Shown here piece after piece: positions 1 through 10,096 of a stretch of DNA of 56,000 nt. The position numbers and the translations under genes were made by a program. Location: contig CM043954.1 of assembly GCA_014529385.2 (NCBI GenBank), positions 94,757,247-94,813,246 on the forward strand. Direction: 5' to 3'. The first letter of the stretch is position 1; the number at the start of each line of letters is the position of its first letter. The notes beneath the pieces were generated by a model, which worked only from the letters and a program-made list of their open reading frames with translations, made no database searches and was not told where the DNA came from. The stretch comes from Adiantum capillus-veneris. Taxonomy: Eukaryota > Streptophyta > Polypodiopsida > Polypodiales > Pteridaceae.

Positions 1-15
1 CTAGAGGATACATTA

Positions 16-885
16 GTGATGCCTATTGGGAAGAGGACCACAGAGGAAAAGGAAGGAAGAAGTGCCCCACGTCCTAGCAAGAAGAAGGGAAAGAGCCATG
101 AAGGCGAGGATGTCAAGGCCAAGAGGAAAAGGAGAGCTCTTCGAAAGTTTCATGTTTCAGATTTTCCACTAGGGGATGGGAAATTAAGCTATGACTTGAA
201 GGAGGATCTGACGAGCAGGAAGGAAGATGCTACTTTTGGGCAGCTTATAGAGATGGTGCCTAAGCTAAAGCGACAGTGGAAGAGGATGGTTAACCCAATG
301 GAGAAAGAGCTAGAGAGAGGTTCAGTAAAGGTGTTGGCAATGGATGAGCTACCAAACATTTGTCCAATAGTAGATGTGTAGCATAAAAGGAAAAATTTGG
401 GACAAGGTTATGTGGATGGCGGAGCCCAAATATGCATCATAACACACTCATGCGTTGAGAAGATAGGTCTCACAGTGGCTGGGGTGTCAGGTTTCCGGAT
501 CAGATTGGCAAACCATCAGAAAGTAAAATGTTTGGGAGTTGTAAAGAGCTTAGAAGTGGAAGCATATGATGCAAAGGCAGTGGTTGATTTTCATGTGATG
601 TCAGCAGGGTTGGGAGCATATCCTATTATACTGGGCAGACCATGGTTACGTGCAGTGGGAGCTATTCAAGATTGGCGACATGGTACGATTAGCCTCTATG
701 GAAAGACAGGTGCCAAGAAGCTATACAATATGGACACAAGGAAACGATTAGAGGAGATTTATGAAGATGAGGATGGGTCTAGTGATGAAGACTCTTCCAC
801 GGTGACAGATGAGGACAGTGATAGCACTACCAGCAGTGATGAGGATGTTGATGTTGCATTTCTTTTGATGGATAAAGAAATCTAG
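16..885 (+). pseudogene. Gypsy A: gag C-terminus and retropepsin, broken by a stop
   Basis: This is the gag-end and aspartic protease part of a Ty3/gypsy polyprotein. The first part (16-381) is rich in Lys and Arg, as expected of a gag/nucleocapsid tail. It is separated by a TAG at 379-381 from 397-885, which continues in the same frame; the stop probably replaced a Trp codon. The second part shows a retropepsin fold: an active-site region VDGGAQICIIT, where the usual D-S/T-G-A has become D-G-G-A, and the second conserved strand YPIILGRPWLR. An acidic Asp/Glu/Ser tail follows, then a stop at 883-885. No start codon can be trusted because the reading frame enters from the left edge of the window. 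The order gag, protease and the 1264-2422 LTR that follows show this is retrotransposon material and not a host gene. Active-site change plus internal stop means inactive. Confidence 0.8.
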
Positions 886-1263
886 GAGTCTGGTTTAATC
901 GCATTTGCAAATGAATTTGAGGATGAAAGTGAAGGGCCTTATGAAGTGATTGAAGGGATGATGCAAACCAAGGTAGAATTGTCAAAGAAGCAGGAATTGA
1001 TGACACAAATGATCAGTGGAGACCTCTCAACTATGGAGAAGGAGATATATTGGCACATGCACGTCTATGCCAAAGTAATTGATGGTTTTCTTGGTGAAAA
1101 TTTGATATATGGCATCTCTACAGATTTTCCTTGGGAACCAGGTGGAAGCTTGATTAAACTCTTGATGCAAGGAATGCCAAGTGTTTTTGTGTGGGATCCA
1201 GGTGGAATGAGCATCTACTAGTGTTGTTGCTGCTGAGCATGAATGCTCTAGCAGGCTAGGGGA
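886..1263 (+). mobile_element. Gypsy A internal remnant between protease and LTR
   Basis: The frame continues after the protease stop through an acidic stretch and a 91-codon open segment (946-1221) that I cannot assign to a known domain. The last ~40 bases (from about 1221), with the purine-rich AGGCTAGGGGA at 1253-1263, are nearly the same as the bases just before the second LTR copy at 5232. This segment therefore looks like the extreme 3' internal end of the element, including its polypurine tract, joined to the gag/protease part after loss of the reverse transcriptase to integrase region. Confidence 0.55.
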
Positions 1264-2422
1264 TGGGCAAATTATGTCAGGAGTTTTTTGGAGCAAGGGA
1301 TTGTGCATATGTACATACACACGCATGGTGCATGGAATAAAGGATTGCCCATTTTCCAGAGCCAGGTGGTTACGTGGGGCCCACGTGTGTACAGGTAGGA
1401 CAGGGTGTACATAGTGCAACGATTTTCACTATTACCAGTACCAGTGTGTTTTTTCTACAATAATGAGGAGTTGGTAGCGCGTAAAAATTCTCGAGGAAGC
1501 TATCCGCGGGCCGACGACATGAGGTAAGCAGGTGCGTCAGATGGCGTCTAGTGGCGTCAAGACGTCGAACGGGGTCAATATTTGCACGTGGATGAATACG
1601 AACACAACGTGGGTGTTTTCTTGTGAGAGTTATGCAGAAAGGTCATCATTAGGACCAATTTTTGGGGCCACTTCACGTGGTTGCGAGACGCATTATTGAA
1701 AAGCTAAGTGCCAGTTGTGTGGATGGATGCAGCAGGGTGACAACTATGCACTGCGAGGTCAGTTTTTGGCCTGTTCGGGGTCCGTTTGAGATCATCTAAA
1801 AGGCCAAGGGTGCCCAAATAATAAAACTAAGTGTGGGAACTGAAAAAATAGAGAGAAGACCAGAGAAAACATGGAGAAGAGAGGAGGAACAGCCGCAACT
1901 GTGTTTTTGCTCATTTTGGAGCCTGTTTTGGCCGTAAACTGCTCATCCGAGGTCGGATTTGAGCACTTTGACATTGTAGACTGAGGTTTTGAGCCGTTCC
2001 GGACGCGATGGTGCTGTCCATTTTTCCAAATTCCTCACTCTTTTTATGTTGTTTTTGCTGTGTAAGTTTCTCCTATGAGCGAAGCTTCCGCTCCCGTTTC
2101 TGATTATATCTGGCATGTTTTACCCATATTGTGTGAGCTATTTGCCTCATTGGTGTTGGCCCAAGCTCATTTATATCTAAACATCAGAAGTTCTCCTCTT
2201 TTGAGCTGAGTTTTTTGGGTGTGCGTGTGTGTGTCTCTCTCTGTGTGGAGTGGGTAATTGAGTAGTCTCTCTCCTCTCGCTCCATAGGTGTGTTTCCTGT
2301 CTCGGCCAGGTGGGTTGTGTAAGCCGAGTGGTGCCCCATAGTGTGTGTGTGTGTGTGTATCTTCCCAAGAGTGTGTGTCGGGTCGTTATAGAGGTGCTGT
2401 GTGTGTTTTCATCCCGCTCACA
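1264..2422 (+). repeat. Gypsy A long terminal repeat, copy 1
   Basis: About 1159 bp that align along their whole length with 5232-6373. The copy begins TGGGCAAATT just after a polypurine-like AGGCTAGGGGA and ends CGCTCACA, so it has TG...CA ends. It contains a (TG)n run near 2341-2359 and many CACGTG-like motifs. It is preceded by 3' internal sequence (a polypurine tract), as a 3' LTR should be, yet is followed at once by mid-reverse-transcriptase sequence with no primer-binding site. The boundaries are inferred from the homology limits and the TG/CA rule. Confidence 0.75.
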
Positions 2423-2429
2423 CCGTGTG

Positions 2430-3221
2430 TGTGATGGTTTTTTAGGCTATTTTCAATTGAAGATTGCTCTTAGAGACCGAACAAATACAACTTTCATTAC
2501 GGCATGGGGTTGTTATTGCTACTGAGTATTCCTATTTGGGTTGTCAAATGAACCATATTTCTATCAAGAGAGATGAAATTGGGTATTGGAACCATTCATT
2601 GGTAGTTGTGTTAAAGCTTTTACGGACGACTTCTGTGTCTACAATAGTAGGGCCAAACACCATGAGAAGCTACAGATGGTATTGGTTCGATATGATGAAT
2701 GTGAAGGACAAGTAAATCCAAAGAAATTTCATCTTGTACAACCAAGGTTGAAGTTATTGGGTCATATGGTGTCAGAAAATGGCATTGAGGCTGATCCAAA
2801 CAAGGTTAAGTCTATTATTCTTCTTCCATCACCTATGAGTAAAAAGCAATTGGCAACCTTTATACACAAAGTGAAGTACATGGCATGGTTTATTCCATTG
2901 TCTTCACAGCTTCTTTATCCATTACAACAAGTGGCTAATCATGATCCGTTGCAATGGGATGACAAGTGTGAAGAAGTGTTTCAAGAGGTGAAGGAGGGGT
3001 TAGGGGGGCTATCATCCATGCAAGCTCCTGATTGGGGGCAAGTGTTTTATGTAAATCCATCACTAGGGGATGATGCCATTGGATCCATGCTATTGCAAAA
3101 GGGGAAGGGCAGCCATTATATGAGGCCAGTGTATTGTGCAAGCCGAGTGAAGTTGGTAGCCGAAAGAAAATTGTTGGAAGTAGAGCTAGTGATGGCGAGT
3201 GTAATATTTGCTTGTCGATGA
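2430..3221 (+). pseudogene. Gypsy A: reverse transcriptase and first RNase H, truncated
   Basis: Reverse transcriptase coding sequence starts abruptly at the DGFLGYF motif (the usual DGFSGYNQI block) about 10 bases after the LTR, so the finger part of the enzyme is missing. It continues with DRTNTTFITAWG, shifts frame, then shows the catalytic block VKAFTDDFCVYNS (FTDD where YVDD or FVDD is usual), LGHMVSENGIEADPNKV and the connection region. The retroviral-type RNase H follows: VFYVNPSLGDDAIGSMLLQ has Asn where the first catalytic Asp is expected, then Y-SR-L-AE-E. Several frame changes at 2450-2600 and a stop at 3219-3221 break it. It belongs to the Tat-like element whose integrase lies downstream and whose protease lies left of the LTR. 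Confidence 0.82.
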
Positions 3222-3773
3222 TTTTGTCATTACTTGCTACCACAACCTTTTGTTTTCTTGACGAGTTATGCATTTTTGCCACAATTAATTAATGGCACTA
3301 ACATGTCAAATGTGGTCAAGAAATGGGTAATTGAGCTGCAAGAGTTTGAGTTCTATTTTTTAGTGGAAGACAATACAAGAGCTACCGTAGTTGATTTGTT
3401 GACTTACAAGGAGAATCCCCTCCTTGTTAAGGAAAAGGTGATGAGAAGGGTAGTTAAAGAAGTGCCACAGATCAGCAATGCACATGTGTTGTTCTTTGAT
3501 GGCTCATACAGAAAGAGCCATGATGCGGCTTCAAGGGGTATAGCACTTTATGGTCCAGAGGGGAAGCTAGTATGCCAGAGAGGGTTCAAATTGGATGCGC
3601 ATAGTAACAATGAGGCTGAATATACTACTTTGGAAGCTAGATCACACATTTGTTTGAAGCATGGGATTAAAAGGTTGAGCATAAAAGGTGATGCCTTGTT
3701 AGTTGTGAAGCAAGTGTTTGGGTGTGTGGAAGAGCAAGAACACCTCATTGAAGGAAATGTGTTTCAGAATTAA
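3222..3773 (+). pseudogene. Gypsy A: second (archaeal-type) RNase H domain
   Basis: After the end of the first RNase H (VKKWVIELQEFEFYF..., with the DLLT tail) there is a second, separate RNase H-like domain: FFDGSYRKSHDAASRGIALYG, HSNNEAEYTTLEA and SIKGDALLVVKQVFG. The D, E and D positions expected for a ribonuclease H core are visible. A second RNase H after the first is known for plant Tat/Ogre-type Ty3/gypsy elements, which supports placing gypsy A there. A stop at 3771-3773 and a frame change separate it from the integrase. Inactive as part of a broken polyprotein. Confidence 0.75.
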
Positions 3774-3992
3774 AGGCCTATTATAAAAATTTGAAGCATG
3801 GAGAATCAGACACATTGAGCGTGCTCTAAATGGAGAGGCACATGAAGCAACTCAAAGCATGATTGAGGAGCTATTTGTGTTGAGGACCAATTTACCTCTT
3901 TATGATGGCCGAGAAAGTTTGGCTCAAGAAGAGGAGATTTTGCTAACAAGAATCATTCTAAGGACATTCAGAATTCTAAGAAGTATGGTTTT
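3774..3992 (+). mobile_element. Gypsy A linker between RNase H and integrase
   Basis: No open frame, but short in-frame pieces (for example around 3840-3960, an acidic helix-like stretch) look like decayed polyprotein linker. It keeps the element continuous from the second RNase H to the integrase zinc-binding domain. Confidence 0.5.
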
Positions 3993-5115
3993 GTGCATAG
4001 ACAATACAGGTACAAATTGATTGGTGATGTCTTGTACATGAAAGGGGCTGATCTTGTGTTGAGACGTGTACCTTTGCGGAAGGAGCTTTATAGAGTGTTG
4101 GAAGAGAATCATGAAGGCGCATGTGCCAGACATTTTTCTCTAAAGATCACCTTGCATAAGATCTTGCAAGAGGGGTATGTATGGCCTAGTTTGCACAAGG
4201 ATGTTCACCATTGGTGTAGGTCTTGCAACAGGTGTCAAGAATTCGGGAAGAGAGTGTTGAAGCTAGAGCTACAAAAAACTATTATGGCGTTTGATGTGTT
4301 TGAAAAGTGGGGGATTGATGAAATCGGCCCGTTACCTATCACAAGCAGAGGCAAAAGCTATATTTTGACTGCAGAGGCTATAGCAGTGAAACAAATCACT
4401 ACAAAGGATGTGGCAAAATTTGTGTACAATGAATTATGTTGCAAGTTTGGGGTGCCACTAGAGCTATTAGACTTTTTATGCGCAAAGATGAAGATTAGGC
4501 ACCAGCATACCACTCCTTATTATCCACAATGTAATGGCTTAAAGGACAGATTCAATGGTGAGTTGGTACAAATTCTTTCAAAAGTGACAAAGCACCAAGA
4601 AAAGAATTGGGTTTTGGAATTGCCTAGTGCATTATGTGCTTATCGTACTTTGGTAAAGACAGGAACAGGGTTTACTCCATTTCATTTGGTATGTGGAAAG
4701 GAAGCACTATTGCCTGTGGAAGTAGAGTTGCCTGTGGTCAAAGATGCTAGAAATGTTTCTTGGGCACTCCAGTGATGCATTCAAAGAGAGGCTCTTACAA
4801 TTACAAGAGGTTCAGCTGGATAGGATGAGCGCATTGGAACACTATGGACAGATGCAAGATAAGGCTTTAGCAAAGATAACTGAAAAGGTCAAAAGTAAGC
4901 GTATCAAGAAACATGACTTGGTTTTGTGCTACAACAGTAAGCTGGACAAGACATTCCAAAATAAATTTCAAATTAAGTGGGAAGGCCCTTTGAAGGTAGT
5001 GTGTTTTCTAAATGGTACATATCAGCTGGCTAACCTGGATGGGATTCTACATAAGTCAAGGGTAAATGGATTGCATCTTAAATTATATCATGCTAGATTG
5101 ATGATTGTGGAGTAA
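3993..5115 (+). pseudogene. Gypsy A: integrase, catalytic residues lost
   Basis: The zinc-binding domain is present (HEGACARH then CRSCNRC, the HHCC pattern). The core begins WGIDEIGPLP, holding the first catalytic Asp. The block with the second Asp is missing: FGVPLELL runs straight into KMKIRHQHTTPYYPQCNG. The third residue is changed, since the usual NGLVERFN reads NGLKDRFN, Asp in place of Glu. A small frame change near 4740-4775 leads to the C-terminal part (4744-5115) with the LVLCYNSKLDKTF and IKWEGPLKVV segments typical of the gypsy integrase tail. The stop at 5113-5115 is about 115 bases before the LTR, as expected for the end of pol. Confidence 0.82.
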
Positions 5116-5231
5116 GATGAGCTGTCTGCAGAACAAGTAATGTCTGTGAGGGATGATGAGACCTCTTACGCGGCGAGTCTCATATCTCTTTTTGCTGCTA
5201 CTGATCATGAATGAGCTAGCAGGCTAGGGGA

Positions 5232-6373
5232 TGGGCAAATTATGTTAGGAGTTTTTTGGAAGAGTGATTGCACATATGTACATATACATGCATGGTGCAT
5301 CGGATAAAGGATTGCCCATTTTCCAGAGCCAGGTGGTTACATGGGGCCCACATGTGTACAGGTAGGACATCGTGTACACAGTACATCGATTTTCATTATC
5401 ACTAGTACTAGTTTGTTTTTTCTATAATAATGAGGAATTGATAGCACGTAATAGTTTTCAAGGAAGCTATTTGTGGGCCGAAGACATGAGGTAAGGAGGT
5501 GCTTTGGATGGCATCTAGTGGTGTCAAAAGGTCGAATGGGGTCAAGACTTGCACGTGGATAAGTATAGACACAACTAGTGTTTTCTTGTGATGAATTATG
5601 CAAAAAGTTCATCATGAGAATTGTATTGGGGGCCCACTTCATGTGATTGCGAGATGCATTATGAAAAAACTTGAGTGCCAGGTGTGTGGATGGATGTAGA
5701 AGGGTGACAAAAATGCACTGCGTGGTCATTTTTTGGCCTGTTTTCGGGTCCGTTTGAGGTCAATAAAAAGGCCAAAGGTGTCCAAGGGATAAAGTGAAGC
5801 ATGGACACTGAAAAACCGGACAAAAGGACCAGGAAAACATGTATAGAAGAGGAGGAACAACCGCAACGTCTCAGTTTTTGCTGTTTTCGGAGCCTGTTTT
5901 GGCCATAAACAGCTCATTCTAGGTCGGATTTGAGCACTTCGGTATTGTAGATTGGGGCTTTTGGCTGCTTCAAACGCAATGGTGCTGTCCATTTTGCCAA
6001 ATTTCTCACGTTTTCCTACTATTTTGGCTGCGAAGTCTCTGCTCCAATTTGTGATTGTATCTAGAATATCTCATCCATATTGTGTGAGCTATTTGCCCCA
6101 TTGGTGCTGGCCCAAGCTGAATTTCATATAAACATCAGAAATATTCCTCCTTTGAACTGAGTTTTTTGGGTGTGTGTGTGCGCGCCTCTGTGTTGAGTGG
6201 GAAAATGAATAGAGTCTCTCCTCTCACTCCATCGGTGTGTTCCCTATCTCGGCCAGGTGGGTTGTGTAAGCCAAGTGGTGCCCCATAGTGTGTGTGTGTG
6301 TGTGTGTGTATCATCCCTCGAGTGTGTGTTGGGTGATTATAGCGGTGTTGTGTGTGTTTCCATACCGCTCACA
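5232..6373 (+). repeat. Gypsy A long terminal repeat, copy 2 (3' LTR)
   Basis: About 1142 bp, the partner of 1264-2422, with the same TGGGCAAATT start after a polypurine-like AGGCTAGGGGA and the same CTCACA end. It follows the integrase as a 3' LTR should. The next bases, CCGTTACTTAT, match the interior of the copia polyprotein gene, so this LTR abuts or entered a copia copy. A (TG)n tract lies at about 6289-6308. Divergence from copy 1 is clearly more than a few percent by eye, so the insertion is old. Confidence 0.75.
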
Positions 6374-8042
6374 CCGTTACTTATAATGAAGCTATCTCTT
6401 CACCACAAAAGGATCAATGGCAAGAGGCTATGGAAGCAAAGTATGATTCTCTTATCTCTAAAGGTACATGGATACTAACTGAGCTACCTCTAAAGGTAAA
6501 AGCAGATGGATTTTTTGACAATTTCAAGGCATGTTTAGTTGCAAAAGGTTACTCCCATGTTGTTGGTGTTGATTATTAAGAGACCTTTTCATCAGTTGTT
6601 CACATTACAAGTGTTCGCGTTTTATTGGCATTTGCTATTCAATTTGACTTAGAAGTTGATCAAATGGATGTGTGAACTCATTTTTGAACGGTGATTTGGA
6701 AGAGCAAATTTATATGTAACAGCCAAAAGAGTTTGTTAGTTCAGAAGACCTTGTTTCTCAACTCCACAAGGCACTATATGGTCTCAAACAAGCTTCGCGG
6801 ATGTGGTTTACAAAATTTGATATTTTTCTCACCGAAGGATTCATCTCTTGCTCTTGAGACCTCAGCTTATACATAAAATACCAAGGTAGCAGTCTTGTGA
6901 TTCTTGCTCTCTATGTGGATGATACCATCCTTGTTTCCAATGATTTGGGATTTCTTCAGCAAGTGAAAAAGTTATTGTCTTTTGTATTTTATATGGTGGA
7001 TTTTAGAGAGATTCACTCGTGTCTTGGCATTCAAATTCAACAAAACCGTACAAAAGTTATTTTACTCCTTTGTCAACCAAAGTTTATTGCAGATACTATT
7101 CAAAAAATTTGTATGGAATCTGCACATTGGCCAAAGAACACTTCTTATAGTGGCGGTCAACTTGTCACAAATCAACCTTATACTAACTTGATTGGATGTC
7201 TTCAGTTTGTTGGCATGAACACTCATCCTCATATTTTGTTTGTTGCTAATTATCTTGGGCAACATCTTGCATGTCCTTCTCTTAAGCATTGGTTTGCAGC
7301 AAAGCATGTATTGAAATACTTAAAAGGCACTACAAATTTTGGTTTGTTCTATTAACGACAACTGACATCAAATTCTATGCAATCTCTTTCTCTTTTCGGT
7401 TACAAAAATGCAGACTGGGCAAGTTCACACTTATCTATGCCATCTACTAGTCGAAATTGGTTCTTTATAAGGGTTCTCTTGTTTCTTGGACCAGCAAGAA
7501 ACAACTTTGTGTTGTAGTTTCTACGATTGAGTCAGAATATGATGTAGCATCATTTGCAGCTCGTGATTTGATCTGGCTTTGATAAGTGTTGCACACCCTT
7601 GTGGTGTGACAACCAAAGTGCTATTAATCTTGCAAAAGACAATGTTCAACATAATACGTCAAAGCACATTGTTATCCATTATCATTATGTCAGGTATGAA
7701 GTAAGCAAAGGCACTATAATGGTTGAAAAAGATAGAATATGATGTAGCATCATTTGCAGCTCGTGATTTGATCTGGCTTTGATAAGTGCTGCACACCCTT
7801 GTGGTGTGACAACCAAAGTGCTATTAATCTTGCAAAAGACAATGTTCAACATAATATGTCAAAGCACATTGTTATCCATTATCATTATGTCAGGTATGAA
7901 GTAAGCAAAGGCACTATAATGGTTGAAAATTATCCAAGTGACCAGATGATTATATACATTCTTACTAATGGCCTCAACAAGTCACATTTCATCCTCTTGT
8001 GCTCGGAGCTTGGAGTTTCTTCGGCCTCACTCTTTCTATATT
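6374..8042 (+). pseudogene. Copia relic: reverse transcriptase and RNase H, heavily broken
   Basis: This is the 3' half of a Ty1/copia pol, the same family as the better copy at 37985-43461. It starts mid-polyprotein at YNEAISSPQKDQWQEAMEA. Recognisable pieces in order are KADGFFDNFKACLVAKGYS, LHKALYGLKQAS (frameshifted), LYVDDTILVSND with an intact YVDD motif (about 6906-6941), the connection region, and RNase H pieces such as ADWASSHLSM and CDNQSAINLAKD. There are many stops (for example about 6577, 6673, 6716, 7354) and a 200-bp tandem duplication at 7534-7930. The 5' half is absent. Plainly dead and older than the 38-43 kb copy. Confidence 0.88.
7534..7930 (+). repeat. 200-bp tandem duplication inside the copia relic
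   Basis: Bases 7534-7733 are repeated at 7734-7930 with only a couple of differences. Each unit starts AGAATATGATGTAGCATC and covers the RNase H region. The other copia copy (38.4-38.7 kb, minus strand) has this segment once, so it arose in this relic. Confidence 0.92.
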
Positions 8043-8290
8043 AGCTTCTTTGCTATTGTGATAGCTTTGTACATATGGCATCATAATCCTATAGGTACCA
8101 TGCACTATCCACACTCCACACTTGCACACTATGATCTCTGAGTTACTTGTATATTTGTACATAGATACAAGATTCACTTTCACATCATCATTGCTGGTTC
8201 ATATTTTCATTTTGTATAGGGGCTTGGGTTTTCCTTTGAACTCTCCAAGGGTTTTTCATCCAAAGCTAGAGGCCTTTTTTTCAGTGGGGG
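8043..8290 (+). mobile_element. Copia relic 3' untranslated region and polypurine tract
   Basis: It aligns with 38128-38374 (minus strand) of the better copy, from the end of RNase H to the LTR, including the GGGGCTTGGGTTTTCC and CTCCAAGGGTTTTTCATCC stretches. It ends in TTTCAGTGGGGG, the probable polypurine primer of plus-strand synthesis, just before the LTR. Confidence 0.75.
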
Positions 8291-8419
8291 TGTTGGATCT
8301 AGATATGGATTACTCTAGTCAACTTGGTCTCACCTATATATTTGTATTGTATCCTCAATATGAATCAGTCTTTGGGAGCATACATGTTGTGTCTCTCTCT
8401 TTCTCTCTACATCTTAACA
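8291..8419 (+). repeat. Copia relic 3' LTR
   Basis: 129 bp beginning TGTTGGATCTA and ending CATCTTAACA. It corresponds to the 143-bp LTRs at 37985 and 43319 read on their minus strand. The shared AACTTGGTCTCACC and GAATCAGTCTTTGGGAGC blocks are clear; the differences agree with an older insertion. Confidence 0.85.
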
Positions 8420-9169
8420 ATATTTAGGGTGGGAGGAAATTGCTCAATTTTGATCCCTCTATCATACTTGAGGTACCCCTATTAACTAAGATCTAAGGCA
8501 TTGGCTTAACCAAAGACAGAATAGCTAAAAGTGGAAACACTATCTAAACTATTGAACAACTACACCTACAACCTAGTCATTCCATTACGGCCCTTAAGGG
8601 ATTTCAATATGGAACATGTCTTATCATTGATATCAGTTGCAATACAACTCTATGTGAGTTGTGGAAAGACCATTGGACATTGTCAAAATCCTCAAAGGTT
8701 AAACCCTTATATTGAACTAGGTTTGTAGAAAAACATATCTCTCATGATAGGGGTAGAGAAGGAGCGCACAAGTCTCAAAATCAATATTGGCTATCCAACT
8801 CCTTATGTCAAAATTAGTTCTCAAAAGTGAGAGATAATTGGATCAACCACCTCCACTTTATGTTGGAAATCTAACTTATAGTCATGTATTAATAATGTAC
8901 AAAAAAATACAAAAAACATTTATCAACTATACCAAAAATCTACAGAAAAACACAGAGAACAGTTTGATGGGAAGGTAAACCTCAAGGATGCAAGGACAAT
9001 AGATTTATTAATCTCTTTTTTCCAATATTTAAGAATTTCAACACGGACTCATCATCTAGGGAATATAATCTTTCCTTTGAAGAAGGCCATCCTCTACAAA
9101 GGTGGCCACCCTAAAGCCATTGCAATTGAAAATTCTCAACAATGAAGGGAGTTGAGGTTCATCCTCCCT
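8420..9169. other. Unassigned non-coding stretch
   Basis: I see no gene, repeat pair or recognisable element remnant here. Confidence 0.4.
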
Positions 9170-9694
9170 CTAATTTTTTGTTTCTAGCTCTTCCCTATCA
9201 ACTTTTATCTCCTTCCCTTCTTCCACAACATCCTCCTCCTCTATAACCTCTTCAATTACCGCTTCACACTCTTTTTTTGTGGATGGAGGCATGTTGAGAA
9301 TGTTGAAGGTTTTGTCATCCTGAAGAGATAGTAGTTCAAGAATTTTGTTTAATATATACCTTAATATCCTCAAGATAATTATATATTTGTCCACAAGGGC
9401 GACGTTGTGAGAGTGGTCTAAACATATGTATGCATCTTGGAAGAGCTCAAATAAAACATATTCAGCAACCTGTTGCATACATGCCAGGGTACCACTTGTC
9501 CAATTTTTGCACAAGAAGGACGCATGTAAATTAAAAAAAATTGTGTCTCCCTTACGTGAAAATGTTCTAGTCAAATGGTTGCTTGATTGCACTATTTTCA
9601 TGTAAGGGGAGCACAAGTTATGAAAAAAAGATGTTTCCCACTTGCAAAAAGTTAGACTAGCATTAGGGAAATTTTGGACTCTCAAAGGGGCCAT
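9170..9694 (-). CDS. Hypothetical 174-codon open frame, function unknown
   Basis: An open frame of 174 codons with a Glu-rich C-terminal tail and a central hydrophobic, Ile/Leu-rich helix-like part. I do not recognise a family. Its first ~10 codons lie in the left arm of the inverted repeat at 9661-9725, so the start codon sits in repeat DNA. It may be a remnant of a gene or a chance open frame in A+T-rich DNA. No promoter, splice or neighbouring evidence supports expression. Confidence 0.2.
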   Translation of the reverse strand: MAPLRVQNFPNASLTFCKWETSFFHNLCSPYMKIVQSSNHLTRTFSRKGDTIFFNLHASFLCKNWTSGTLACMQQVAEYVLFELFQDAYICLDHSHNVALVDKYIIILRILRYILNKILELLSLQDDKTFNILNMPPSTKKECEAVIEEVIEEEDVVEEGKEIKVDREELETKN

Positions 9695-10096
9695 ATGAGG
9701 ACTTTGACTTTCTCTCTCTTGTCCATAATGGGTGCATGGTTAAAATTTTATTAATGAAATCAAAACTTGACAAACCTTTTGGATTTAGATTGTACTCATG
9801 AAGATCTATTCATTGATATATAGCATGCGATCAGATATCATTTTTTGATGTGACAACTGCGTATTATAAATGGAATTTCTCCCCACATTTCAGTTTCAGT
9901 GGGGAGGCCATAGCTTCTACAAGTCAAATCCAAATTTATCGGAGTTTGGGGATTTAGAACTTACTTTCTAAGATCTTTCCATTGATAGGGTTTTGACAAA
10001 TCGTTTATGTACTTCACCGGGTGCCCACTTTGGACAAGAGAGGAAAAGTCAAACCTCCTTATAGGGCCCCTTTGAGAGTCCAAAGTTTCCCTAATG
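9661..10096. mobile_element. Short inverted-repeat structure, MITE-like
   Basis: The left arm 9661-9725 (starts CATTAGGGAAATTTTGGACT) is the reverse complement, with few mismatches, of the right arm 10031-10096 (ends AAGTTTCCCTAATG). The arms are about 65 bp with about 305 bp between them and no coding capacity. No convincing target duplication is visible. The right two thirds also recurs at 22707-23035. Confidence 0.6.
9802..10096 (+). repeat. Dispersed repeat, copy 1 (partner at 22707-23035)
   Basis: About 295 bp aligned in direct orientation with 22707-23035. Shared blocks include AAATGGAAT-TCTCCCCACATTT, TTGGGGATTTAGAAC and GGACAAGAGAGG-AAAGTC. It overlaps the inverted-repeat structure and shows that this small element family is present at least twice. 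Confidence 0.75.

Noticed and set aside
1027-1419. 130-codon minus-strand frame
   Set aside because: Antisense to the gypsy A remnant and LTR start; no domain.
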